Positions 41,502 through 50,199 of a stretch of DNA of 64,000 nucleotides are shown here, piece after piece. This DNA is from Maridesulfovibrio ferrireducens (GTDB lineage: Bacteria; Desulfobacterota; Desulfovibrionia; Desulfovibrionales; Desulfovibrionaceae), in NCBI RefSeq assembly GCF_900101105.1, contig NZ_FNGA01000004.1, positions 372,001 to 436,000 on the forward strand. The letters are read 5' to 3'. Below the pieces are notes generated by a model. It saw only the letters and a program-made list of their open reading frames with translations, did not search any database and was not told the DNA's origin. Each line of letters starts with the position of its first letter. Within the stretch, counting starts at the first letter, position 1. Both the position numbers and the translations under genes were made by a program.

Positions 41502-43415
41502 TTATCTTTCGAAGTAAGTGTATCCCTGCAAGCCTGTTTTGTAAGCTTGAAGTATTTCTCTGCGCTGTGCCGGGGTTATTTTTCCTGTGCGTACAGCGTT
41601 CTCCGCAGTTTCACGGAAACGGGTCAGAAGGTATTTGGTGTCGTATTCTACATAAGAAAGAATTTCTTCCACCGTGTCTCCTTCCATCTCTCCGACAAAG
41701 TCGAACTCGCCGTTATCGCGTATCCTGACTGTCACTATATTTGTGTCACCCAGTAGGTTATGCAGATCACCGAGCGTCTCTTGATAGGCCCCAACAAGGA
41801 AGGCTCCGAGGTAGTACTCGGCGTTTTCCTTCAGGACATGCAGAGGCATCGTTTTTTTAACGCCCTGACTATCGATGAACCTGTCAATTTTACCGTCACA
41901 GTCGCAGGTTATGTCTGCCAGAATTCCTTCCCGTGAAGGTCTTTCGTTCAGACGATGCACCGGCATAATGGGGAATAGTTGACCTATCGCCCAGGCATCC
42001 GGAAGAGATTGAAATACACTGAAGTTGCAGTAGTATATGTCTGAAAGAGCATGCCCGATACCCTCCAGCTCATGAGGAAGAGTCGGCAGATCTTTTGCCA
42101 GAGTAGCTATGCGGCGTATTGTCTCCCAAAAGACATTTTCGCCCATGGCACGTTCTCTGAATGATATTCTGCCGCTGCTGAATGCTTGCCGCACCTCATC
42201 GCGGTAGTACAGGATGTCATTAAAACATTCCTGAATATTGCGCAGGTTCAGATCTTTCAACGCATCAAATAAGTGTTGAATGTGAATATTTGTATCTTCG
42301 GGAAGTGTCTCCGGCAGGGGTTCCGGTTCGAAATGTGCGGCATCCAGCACATTGAAGAGCAGCATTGAATAGTATGCTACTACCGCACGCCCTGATTCAG
42401 TGATAATGATCGGATGATCCACTTCCTGCTCGTCAAGCACGGTCATTACGCCTTCAACAACGTCGACACAGTATTCGTTTACAGAATAGTTGCGGCTGCT
42501 CATGAAGTTGGTCTGTGTTCCGTCGTAATCAACTGCCAGACCGCCGCCGAGGTCAAGGTAACGCATATTAGCGCCTTCACCGACCAGCCCCGCATACACG
42601 CGGCTTGCTTCGGATACAGCTCCGCGAATATCACGGATATTGGGGATCTGCGAACCGAGATGGTAGTGCAGCAGTTGCAGACAATCCAACATTTCCGCTT
42701 CACGCAGACGATCAATTACATCAATGATCTGGGTTGCATTCAGTCCGAAGATTGAACGGTCTCCGCCAGATTCTGACCAGAGGCCGTTTGCCTGTGCGGA
42801 AAGCTTGACCCGAACTCCAAGTATAGGCTTTACGCCTTTTTCCTTGGAGCGTTCGATGATGAGAGCCAGTTCACTTGGCATTTCGACAACCAGAACACAC
42901 TTGAAACCGAGCTGGGTTGCGTGCAGACCAAGGTCTATGAATTCCTCATCCTTGTAGCCGTTGCAGATGAGCACTGCTTCAGTGTCGCGCATCATGCCCA
43001 TGGCTGCGATGAGTTCGGCCTTACTTCCGGCTTCAAGACCATGGTGGTATTTTTTACCGTGACGAGTCACGGCCTCTACCACCTGCTGTTGCTGATTGAC
43101 TTTTATAGGGTATGCCCCGAGATATGACCCGCGGTAGCCGAGGCTTCCGATGGCAGAAATAAAGCTTTCGTTAAGCAGGGATATCTGGGTGTCGAGTATA
43201 TTCTCGATGCGCAGAAGGACGGGCATGCCCAATCCGCGTTCTTGAATGCCGGCTATTATCTCCGGTATGCTGACCGCATGATCGAAATGACCGGGGTCGG
43301 CAGAAACCTGAAGATCTCCATTATCGGAGACGCCGAAGAATCCAGCGCCCCATTCGCGGACGCCGTAGAGTTCTGTAGACCGTTCAGCGGTCCATCTTTC
43401 CAGTGTATGGGTCAC
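41502..43415 (-). CDS. speA: Biosynthetic arginine decarboxylase
   Basis: A 637-residue PLP enzyme of the SpeA family: PLP lysine in YLGAYPIKVNQQ (about residue 106), GLEAGSKAELIAAM, LHYHLGSQI and LDLGGGLAVDYDG are typical. It converts arginine to agmatine, the start of this putrescine/spermidine operon. The GTG at 43415 has GGAGG 8 nt upstream, so it is the natural start. A hairpin and an inverted repeat lie in its leader and promoter. Length matches the family. Confidence 0.95.
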   Translation of the reverse strand: MTHTLERWTAERSTELYGVREWGAGFFGVSDNGDLQVSADPGHFDHAVSIPEIIAGIQERGLGMPVLLRIENILDTQISLLNESFISAIGSLGYRGSYLGAYPIKVNQQQQVVEAVTRHGKKYHHGLEAGSKAELIAAMGMMRDTEAVLICNGYKDEEFIDLGLHATQLGFKCVLVVEMPSELALIIERSKEKGVKPILGVRVKLSAQANGLWSESGGDRSIFGLNATQIIDVIDRLREAEMLDCLQLLHYHLGSQIPNIRDIRGAVSEASRVYAGLVGEGANMRYLDLGGGLAVDYDGTQTNFMSSRNYSVNEYCVDVVEGVMTVLDEQEVDHPIIITESGRAVVAYYSMLLFNVLDAAHFEPEPLPETLPEDTNIHIQHLFDALKDLNLRNIQECFNDILYYRDEVRQAFSSGRISFRERAMGENVFWETIRRIATLAKDLPTLPHELEGIGHALSDIYYCNFSVFQSLPDAWAIGQLFPIMPVHRLNERPSREGILADITCDCDGKIDRFIDSQGVKKTMPLHVLKENAEYYLGAFLVGAYQETLGDLHNLLGDTNIVTVRIRDNGEFDFVGEMEGDTVEEILSYVEYDTKYLLTRFRETAENAVRTGKITPAQRREILQAYKTGLQGYTYFER

Positions 43416-43443
43416 TCATAAATCCTCCATATGAAAAGTAAAT

Positions 43444-43458
43444 CGGGAGGTGCTCCCG
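43444..43458 (-). other. Small leader hairpin upstream of speA
   Basis: CGGGAG and CTCCCG flank a 3-nt loop, about 15 nt before the speA ribosome-binding site. It could influence translation or be chance. No T run follows. Confidence 0.35.
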
Positions 43459-43506
43459 TACCATGGTTGCCGAAAAACAAAGTGTTTTTTGACTGTCAGA
43501 AAACGG

Positions 43507-43535
43507 CATTTATGGACGGTAGCAATAAATGTCAA
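43507..43535 (-). promoter_or_regulatory. Candidate speA promoter with nested inverted repeat
   Basis: On the reverse strand TTGACA (43535-43530) lies 17 nt from a weak -10-like TAAATG (43512-43507). A perfect inverted repeat CATTTAT / ATAAATG (43507-43513 and 43525-43531) with an 11-nt spacer overlaps both, as a repressor operator would. The rest of the 301-bp gap up to 43716 is A+T-rich and shows no gene. Confidence 0.4.
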
Positions 43536-43716
43536 TACGAATAATAACAAAATATAATTTTCAACAGTCGTGCCCTTGTATTTATTGACTATTTATCAAA
43601 AAAAATAACTATACAAATAGATTTAAGCTGAGAGTGTTCTTCTTATTATAATACATGATATTATCAGAAAGTCTTTGTTTAATTTAATGCATATTTGTAG
43701 GTAGTTAGGTCGTATG

Positions 43717-44265
43717 TTACTGTGATTTTTTTTTTAATAATTCCGGAAACATCTTTTTAATGATTGCCGAAGCATCCTGTGTTGCCATTATGGCTGCAAA
43801 ATCGCTTGTGAACGGTTTTAGTTCATCAATCAATAACGGAATCGTTTCTACGCAGGCATGAGCTGGATGAAATGGGGCGGCAGGTGTTGAATCGGGATTT
43901 GGTTCAGATGAATTGGAAGTGGAGTTCGGAGGCGTGAGTACATAATCTGGAGAATTCTGATAAAGGTCGCATGATACTTTCCATGCAACCTGCAAGTCGC
44001 GGTAAGCATATCTATATTCGTGTAAATTTATGTAAGATTTTCCTCTAAGCATGAAAGCTTGTGCTTTGGCCACGGCCGATGCGTCGGATTCAATTACATG
44101 GTTTAATTGCTGTACGGCCTGCTCGTATTGTTTTTCATTATTCAGCTCTATGGCATCATTGATGGGATTGCCGAAGTATGCGCATCCGCTGAAAAGTACC
44201 GATGATAAAGCAAGCTGTGTTGCGAATCTTATTATGTGGATCAAAAACGAGCGGACTTTTATCAT
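43717..44265 (-). CDS. Lipoprotein with TPR-like repeat region
   Basis: A 182-residue protein with a signal peptide and lipobox FSGC near residue 28. The following region (NDAIELNNEKQYEQAVQQL, KAQAFMLRGKSYINLHEYRYAYRDLQ) has the spacing of one to two TPR-like units, then a Ser/Pro/Asn-rich linker and a C-terminal helix. Likely outer-membrane or periplasmic. Function is unknown. It lies 9 nt after the PilZ gene start of the same strand and is probably co-transcribed with it. Confidence 0.7.
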   Translation of the reverse strand: MIKVRSFLIHIIRFATQLALSSVLFSGCAYFGNPINDAIELNNEKQYEQAVQQLNHVIESDASAVAKAQAFMLRGKSYINLHEYRYAYRDLQVAWKVSCDLYQNSPDYVLTPPNSTSNSSEPNPDSTPAAPFHPAHACVETIPLLIDELKPFTSDFAAIMATQDASAIIKKMFPELLKKKSQ

Positions 44266-44274
44266 GATCCCTCA

Positions 44275-44958
44275 TTATTGCTTAGCCTGTAGCATGGCTA
44301 TCATCTTTGGATTCAGGTTGGGCTTAATGTATTTGATCAGTAATTCAGATTTCTGGTCTTCTGTTATGGTTATGAATTTTACACCGATTCCTTCTAAGTT
44401 GTCTTTTGTTGATTTTGTCCAGCGAATTCCGGCGTATATAGGTAGTTTGTTGGAAAGATTGTCGAATCTTAAATATATAAAATCCTGATCAAAAAGATCT
44501 ACATCTGTATTGATAAAGCAACCGGATTCAGAAATGTTTTGGATAGCTCCATTAAAACTATTGGCCATTGCCGGATCATTTTCAGAGCTTATCAATATTG
44601 GGATATCTACTTCTACCCGTTCATTTATGCGGGTCATAGAACTGGTTTTTTCTCTGCAACATAGTTTAAAATTTGACGGATCGTCGACAAAAACGGCTTT
44701 GTTGGATTCAATTTTAGTTCTTATTAATGGTCTTTCAGCGCTGATAGAGAAAATTCTATTGCGCTCATAAATTGGTGTTTTCATGACTTTTTGGATGTCG
44801 AGAATCAGCCCTGCAAATTTTTCTTCAAGTACTTCGTTAAGGAAGAGGTCTAAACTTGCACAATATTTTATATTAAGATCATTAGTTACTTCTGATTTTT
44901 GGTAATGCTCAGGGTTATCGACAAAGGCTATAACAGGAATTTTTTCATCGGTAAGCAT
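44275..44958 (-). CDS. PilZ-domain protein with N-terminal receiver-like region
   Basis: A 227-residue protein. Residues about 1-95 look like a degenerate receiver fold (PVIAFVDNPEHY, FAGLILDIQ) without a clear phosphoacceptor. Residues 108-215 are a PilZ domain with R110-INE-R114 and NISESG (141-146), the c-di-GMP-binding signature. It probably responds to c-di-GMP and acts on an unidentified output. It is followed within 9 nt by the lipoprotein gene. Confidence 0.8.
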   Translation of the reverse strand: MLTDEKIPVIAFVDNPEHYQKSEVTNDLNIKYCASLDLFLNEVLEEKFAGLILDIQKVMKTPIYERNRIFSISAERPLIRTKIESNKAVFVDDPSNFKLCCREKTSSMTRINERVEVDIPILISSENDPAMANSFNGAIQNISESGCFINTDVDLFDQDFIYLRFDNLSNKLPIYAGIRWTKSTKDNLEGIGVKFITITEDQKSELLIKYIKPNLNPKMIAMLQAKQ

Positions 44959-45019
44959 TAGAATCTCCTGAAAGTTAAAAGCTTAATGATTGCACCGTAC
45001 TCTGTTTCATCAAAAAAGT

Positions 45020-45051
45020 AACCCCGAGTTCTATTTAAAGAACCCGGGGTT
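45020..45051 (-). terminator. Rho-independent terminator of the SNF2 gene
   Basis: AACCCCGAGTTCT and AGAACCCGGGGTT pair over 13 bp with one mismatch, and the reverse-strand transcript then reads ACTTTTTT. It sits downstream of the SNF2 stop. Confidence 0.8.
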
Positions 45052-45087
45052 ATTAAGTTTTTCTGTGACGATTTTGTTACGCGAAAT

Positions 45088-48000
45088 CTAAATTTCAAAT
45101 AACATTTCAAGATCATCTCGAGTGAGAGACTTGAGTGCTGATTGACCGGGAATAATTGCGTCCGCAACACTTTTTTTCATTTCCTGCAGTTTAAGAATTT
45201 TTTCTTCAACTGTGTTCTGACAGATCAGCTTGTAAGCAAAAACCTGTCTCTTTTGACCGATACGGTGAGTACGGTCAGTAGCCTGATTTTCAACTGCCGG
45301 GTTCCACCATGGGTCATAATGAATAACATAGTCAGCTGAGGTCAGGTTCAGACCTGTTCCGCCCGCTTTGAGGGAGATCAGGAAGATCGGGATTTCAGGC
45401 GTATCGTTGAATTTATCCACCTGTTCGAAGCGGTCTTTACTGGAACCGTCAAGATAGGTGAAAGGAATCTCTTTAATGGTCAGCCATGAGCGGATGATAT
45501 GAAGCATCTGCACAAACTGGGAGAAAACAAGAACTTTATGTCCGCCTTCTACTATATCAAAGATGAGATCTTTGAAGGCATCAAACTTACCGGACGGGAG
45601 ATTGGTTGAAAAACCGGGCATGTCGAGTTTGAGCAGTCTCGGGTGACAGCAGATTTGTCTAAGTTTGAGAAGTGCATCAAGTATGGACATCTGGCTCTTT
45701 GCCATACCTTTTTGATCAACATCTTTGAGAACCTGATCTCTAAGGCGTTTAGCCAGAGCATTGTAGAGATCACGCTGTTCTTCGATGAGGTCGCAGTAAT
45801 GAACAGTTTCGATTTTAGGCGGAAGGTCTTTCGCCACTTCAGATTTTGTTCTGCGAAGAATGAACGGTTTGACTCTGGTACGGAGGTAATCAAGAGCTTC
45901 TTCGTCACCGTCTTTGATCGGTTTAATTATGCCGCGCTGGAAAGCGTGCTGTGAGCTGAGGAATCCGGGCATAAGGAACTCGAACAAGGACCATAGTTCA
46001 AATAAATTATTTTCAATCGGAGTACCGGAAAGGCAGAGTCTCATTTCAGATTTTAACTGACGCACAGATTTTGCGGTGATGGTATTCGGATTTTTGATAT
46101 TCTGTGCTTCGTCGAGAATTACAGATGTGTATTCCCGCTTGAGCAGTTCTTCAAGATCTCTGCGTAGTAATGCGTACGTCGTAATTACGATGTTGGATGT
46201 GCTGATCTGTTTGAACAGTTCTTCACGTCTGGACCCGTAGATAGTCAAAACTGAAAGCTGAGGAACGAATTTCTTAGCTTCACGCTCCCAGTTGGGAAGA
46301 ACTGAAGTTGGAACGATGATTAGATTCGGTCCTTTTATATCTCTTTCATAAAGCGAAAGAAGGAAAGAAAGGGTCTGAATTGTTTTACCAAGTCCCATTT
46401 CATCCGCGAGAATTCCTCCGAAGTGGTATTCACGCAGGAAATTCAAGTAGCTTAAGCCCTGAAGCTGATACGGACGTAATGTCGCATCGAGCCCTTTGGG
46501 AGGTTCAAGCTGTCTTATCTCTTCGAAATTATGAATTTTTTCCCTTAGTTTGACAAACTGTTCATCAGTTTTGGTGTCAGGAAGGTCTTCAATAATTTTG
46601 TCCAGAATCGGAGTTTCGTATTGTTCATACGTAGCCCTTGGAGGCTGGTCCGGATCATATCCGAGAGCTTTAAGCTTGTGGCTCAGTTTTTTGAGCCAAG
46701 ATTCAGGCAGACTTGTGTACGAGCCGTCTTTAAGCTGTACATAACGTTTACCCTGACTCCATGCTTCCCATATTTTATCTATAGGAACACGCTGGTCGTC
46801 ATACTCGACAGTAATATCGAGGTTGAACCATTTATTGTCATCATCCGTATCTATTTCTGCAACGATTTGCGGTTTTGTTAATCTTACTTTGTAGCGTGTA
46901 AGGTTCTTTTCACCGTAAATTCTGTAGGCTTCAACTAGCTGCGGATAGAAATCAAGCAGGAATGTGATTGCAGCTTCCTGTTCCATGAACCATGTAGAAT
47001 TGTTTCTCGGCTGGAAACCCATATCTCTGAGTTCAGAGAAAAGCATAGCCTCTTCATCCTGAGCGCGGCGAACCAGATAAGATTTCTCTCCATCTTTATA
47101 ACTACCTGTTTGCAGATCAGGATTAGGTTCCGGCATGCTGACTTCACCATGTTCAGTCTCGTATATGTTATCGATCCTGATGGTCAGCAGGCTGCCTTCT
47201 TCATTCAGGTAAAGCTTCGGATTGAAGCCTGCCGGAACAAAGAACGGTTGCATTTTTTCAAGAAATTCTTCGTGATCATAAAGGTCGGAAACAGGAATCT
47301 GCGTCCATACCCGATCAAGAAATTCAGGAATATCTCCGGGTGGAATTGAAGGATTCTGAATCCTCATTTCCTGTACAAGCTTAGGGTCTAAAGTTGTCTG
47401 GACAGGGTAGAATCCATGTTTCCAGTATACCCATAGCGGTAGTCTGCCATAAAAGAAGACCTCGTCATCATCCATAATGGAAAACGGAGGTTTGCCTTCA
47501 TCGGAAAGCAGAATATCAAAGCTGAGACCTTCTTCTGCAAGCTGCGGAGATAATTTAAGCTGCATAGTCCGGCTTTCGATACGGATGGGAATGTCCGTGT
47601 CGCGCAGGAAAATGTAATATTCATCTTTTACGGCTCTGAAAAACCAGGCATGAAGGCCTGCCGGGATATCAACTCTGTGTCCGCGGTAGTCAAGAAAATG
47701 ACCGATCTGTTCGGCTACAAGCGGAAGGTTGGGAGATGTTTCGCTCCATTCCGGGTTTGCAATGATGCTTTCAAGATCAACTTCATTTTGAACCTGTGAA
47801 AGTCCTGATTTATTTTGTCTGGCTCTGAAAAATGACACCTGAAGCCGTTCCGGCTCAGGGTACATGCGATAAATTATATAGTGTTTACCTGCTTCAGGTT
47901 CAAGTTCTGTAGAAAAAAATGATCTGAAATTTTGACGCCAGTCAGCCTGCTTGCTTGATTCCGCTTTTTCTTCTTCGGAATCAAGTGTCAGCAAAAGTTT

Positions 48001-48297
48001 TAAAGCTGCGGCACCGACATGTCTACAGACGCCGGAATAAGAATCCGGACAATTGCAGTAATGGTTTATATTTTCTTCAGCTAGATTCAGTCCCAGTTCG
48101 GATGTGTATATCTGAAAGTCATCGCCTTGAATGGAAGAGTCCACATCCCAGTAGCGTTCACGTTTTTTCAATTCCAGCTTTTGTACTCCGCCGGAATTTA
48201 CAATAGTGCGAGAGCCGTCCAGAATATATTCTGGAACGGTATTGGACACAAAATCTTTGAGTATCTTTTTTACGACTGCTTCTTCATTTTGAGACAT
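45088..48297 (-). CDS. SWIM zinc-finger SNF2-family DNA translocase/helicase
   Basis: A 1069-residue protein. An N-terminal SWIM zinc finger (CNCPDSYSGVCRHVGAA, about 82-98) precedes a long middle domain, and residues about 590-1065 form the SNF2 motor: motif I DEMGLGKTIQT, motif II ILDEAQN, motif III LSGTPIENN, motif V KAGGTGLNLTSAD, motif VI ATDRTHRIGQ. Bacterial SNF2 proteins remodel DNA-protein complexes such as stalled RNA polymerase (RapA). The SWIM-SNF2 layout is widespread but poorly characterised. It is monocistronic and divergent from the peptide-binding-protein gene. Confidence 0.93.
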   Translation of the reverse strand: MSQNEEAVVKKILKDFVSNTVPEYILDGSRTIVNSGGVQKLELKKRERYWDVDSSIQGDDFQIYTSELGLNLAEENINHYCNCPDSYSGVCRHVGAAALKLLLTLDSEEEKAESSKQADWRQNFRSFFSTELEPEAGKHYIIYRMYPEPERLQVSFFRARQNKSGLSQVQNEVDLESIIANPEWSETSPNLPLVAEQIGHFLDYRGHRVDIPAGLHAWFFRAVKDEYYIFLRDTDIPIRIESRTMQLKLSPQLAEEGLSFDILLSDEGKPPFSIMDDDEVFFYGRLPLWVYWKHGFYPVQTTLDPKLVQEMRIQNPSIPPGDIPEFLDRVWTQIPVSDLYDHEEFLEKMQPFFVPAGFNPKLYLNEEGSLLTIRIDNIYETEHGEVSMPEPNPDLQTGSYKDGEKSYLVRRAQDEEAMLFSELRDMGFQPRNNSTWFMEQEAAITFLLDFYPQLVEAYRIYGEKNLTRYKVRLTKPQIVAEIDTDDDNKWFNLDITVEYDDQRVPIDKIWEAWSQGKRYVQLKDGSYTSLPESWLKKLSHKLKALGYDPDQPPRATYEQYETPILDKIIEDLPDTKTDEQFVKLREKIHNFEEIRQLEPPKGLDATLRPYQLQGLSYLNFLREYHFGGILADEMGLGKTIQTLSFLLSLYERDIKGPNLIIVPTSVLPNWEREAKKFVPQLSVLTIYGSRREELFKQISTSNIVITTYALLRRDLEELLKREYTSVILDEAQNIKNPNTITAKSVRQLKSEMRLCLSGTPIENNLFELWSLFEFLMPGFLSSQHAFQRGIIKPIKDGDEEALDYLRTRVKPFILRRTKSEVAKDLPPKIETVHYCDLIEEQRDLYNALAKRLRDQVLKDVDQKGMAKSQMSILDALLKLRQICCHPRLLKLDMPGFSTNLPSGKFDAFKDLIFDIVEGGHKVLVFSQFVQMLHIIRSWLTIKEIPFTYLDGSSKDRFEQVDKFNDTPEIPIFLISLKAGGTGLNLTSADYVIHYDPWWNPAVENQATDRTHRIGQKRQVFAYKLICQNTVEEKILKLQEMKKSVADAIIPGQSALKSLTRDDLEMLFEI

Positions 48298-48533
48298 CCT
48301 TACTTGGACCCCCGAACTCTATCTTTAGTAAGTAATTGCATAATGGTTGATATTGTTTATAATAAAGTGTTGTTTAGAATTTGCTTGTTACGGTGTTTCC
48401 GTAAGGTAAAAAAACGTTTTGGTCAATCCGTTACCACACATTGCTTGGCTTTTTAAGCACATTAGTCCATACTGTTTAGTAATAGCAGTTTAACTAATTT
48501 TATCAAATATTTTCTATAAAAAACAAGGAAAAC

Positions 48534-50198
48534 ATGATTCAAAGTGTAGTCTGTTTTGTCTTATCCGGCTGTCTTTTATTTTTATCTTCATGCGGACAAG
48601 CCCCCGGGCAAGATGCAGAAAAAGGGACTTCTCTTGAAAGTTCTGTAACGTCCACGGAAAAGAGTGAACCTGCTTACGGTGGGAGGCTTACTGAACCGAT
48701 TCTTGCGGAGCCGATAAATCTTATTTCGGCCTTGTCTTCGGACAGTGCAAGCCATTCCGTAGCAAGCAAGTTATTTGTTTCTCCACTAAAGTACAACAAA
48801 GATATTGAATTAGTTGGTGAGGCAGCAAAATCTTTTGAGGTTCTTGATGATGGCAAGCTGTTAAAATTCACTCTGCGTGATGATATAAAATGGACTGACG
48901 GTGTCCCTCTTACTGCTGAAGATGTTGAATTTACATATAAACTTATGATTGATCCGAATACTCCAACAGCTTACGCTGCGGATTATCTGAATATCAAAGA
49001 ATTCAAGCTTACGGGTAAGTATTCATTTGAAGTGACTTATGATAAAGTTTTTGCCCGCTCGCTGATAACATGGGCGCATCATATTCTGCCCAAACATTTG
49101 CTTGAAAATGAGAAACTGACTGAAACTCGGTATGCCCGTGCACCCATAGGGGCGGGGCCATATAAGCTTAAGGAATGGATTCCCGGTCAGAGGCTTATAC
49201 TTGAGGCAAATGAGGATTATTTTGAGGGGCGTCCTAATATTGATGAGATCGTTTACAGAATCATTCCTGACCTTTCAACTCAGTTTTTAGAACTTAAAAC
49301 CGGAAAATTGGACAGCATGATGCTTACTCCTCAGCAGTATCTGTTTCAGACTGTAGGTAAAAGCTGGGAAAAAGATTTTCAGAAATTTAAGTATCTTTCC
49401 TTTTCTTATGCGTATCTTGGTTTCAATACGGAAAGTAAATTTTTTAAAGATGTCCTCGTGAGACGGGCTATTTCTTATGCTATAAATAAAGAAGAAATAG
49501 TTAAAGGTGTGCTTTTAGGGCTTGGTTACCCCGCAATCGGCCCTTATAAGCCCGGTACATGGGTGTTTAATGATAAACTTGTGCCATATGGGTATCACCC
49601 GGAGAAAGCTGTAGAACTTTTGAAAGAGGCCGGCTGGTCCGACACAGACGGCGATGGCATTCTTGACCGTGAAGGAATCCCTTTTGCTTTTACTATTTTG
49701 ACAAATCAGGGAAATACCTTGCGAATTAAGGCCGCAACAATTATTCAGAACCGTCTTAAGGATGTCGGTATTGATGTTCAGATAAGAACCGTTGAGTGGG
49801 CCGCCTTTATTAAGGAGTTTATTAATAAAGGGCAGTTTGATGCAACAATTCTTGGTTGGAATATCCTTCAAGATCCCGATATTTATGATGTATGGCACTC
49901 TTCAAAGGCCGTGCCCGGTGGACTTAATTTTGTAAAATTCCGTAACGCTGAACTTGACGAACTTCTGGAAAAAGGCCGTACAACTTTAGCTCAGGCAGAG
50001 CGTAAGGTTATTTATGACCGGATTCAGGAAATAATGCACGAAGAGCAGCCGTATTGTTTTCTTTACGTACAAATGTCGCTTCCCATATATCAGAGCCGGA
50101 TTAAAGGGTTGAAAATTGCCCCCGCAGGACTCGATTACAATTCAAACAGCTGGTGGATACCCACCTCATCCCAGAAGAAGCTCAGGATACAGCAATAA
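48534..50198 (+). CDS. Peptide/dipeptide-type ABC substrate-binding lipoprotein
   Basis: A 554-residue SBP family 5 protein with a signal peptide and lipobox LSSC (near residue 20). The mature part has FTLRDDIKWTDGVPLTAEDVEFTYKL and the family pattern APIGAGPYKLKEW. It binds peptides or nickel/other solutes in the periplasm. No permease or ATPase follows; the next gene is rel, starting 1 nt after its stop. The AAGG before the ATG is adequate. It may serve a permease encoded elsewhere or a sensory role. Confidence 0.88.
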   Translation: MIQSVVCFVLSGCLLFLSSCGQAPGQDAEKGTSLESSVTSTEKSEPAYGGRLTEPILAEPINLISALSSDSASHSVASKLFVSPLKYNKDIELVGEAAKSFEVLDDGKLLKFTLRDDIKWTDGVPLTAEDVEFTYKLMIDPNTPTAYAADYLNIKEFKLTGKYSFEVTYDKVFARSLITWAHHILPKHLLENEKLTETRYARAPIGAGPYKLKEWIPGQRLILEANEDYFEGRPNIDEIVYRIIPDLSTQFLELKTGKLDSMMLTPQQYLFQTVGKSWEKDFQKFKYLSFSYAYLGFNTESKFFKDVLVRRAISYAINKEEIVKGVLLGLGYPAIGPYKPGTWVFNDKLVPYGYHPEKAVELLKEAGWSDTDGDGILDREGIPFAFTILTNQGNTLRIKAATIIQNRLKDVGIDVQIRTVEWAAFIKEFINKGQFDATILGWNILQDPDIYDVWHSSKAVPGGLNFVKFRNAELDELLEKGRTTLAQAERKVIYDRIQEIMHEEQPYCFLYVQMSLPIYQSRIKGLKIAPAGLDYNSNSWWIPTSSQKKLRIQQ

Positions 50199-50199
50199 G

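Noticed and set aside
50116-50199. Upstream extension of the rel reading frame
   Set aside because: It lies wholly inside the end of the binding-protein gene; the ATG after that gene's stop gives a Rel-type N-terminus.
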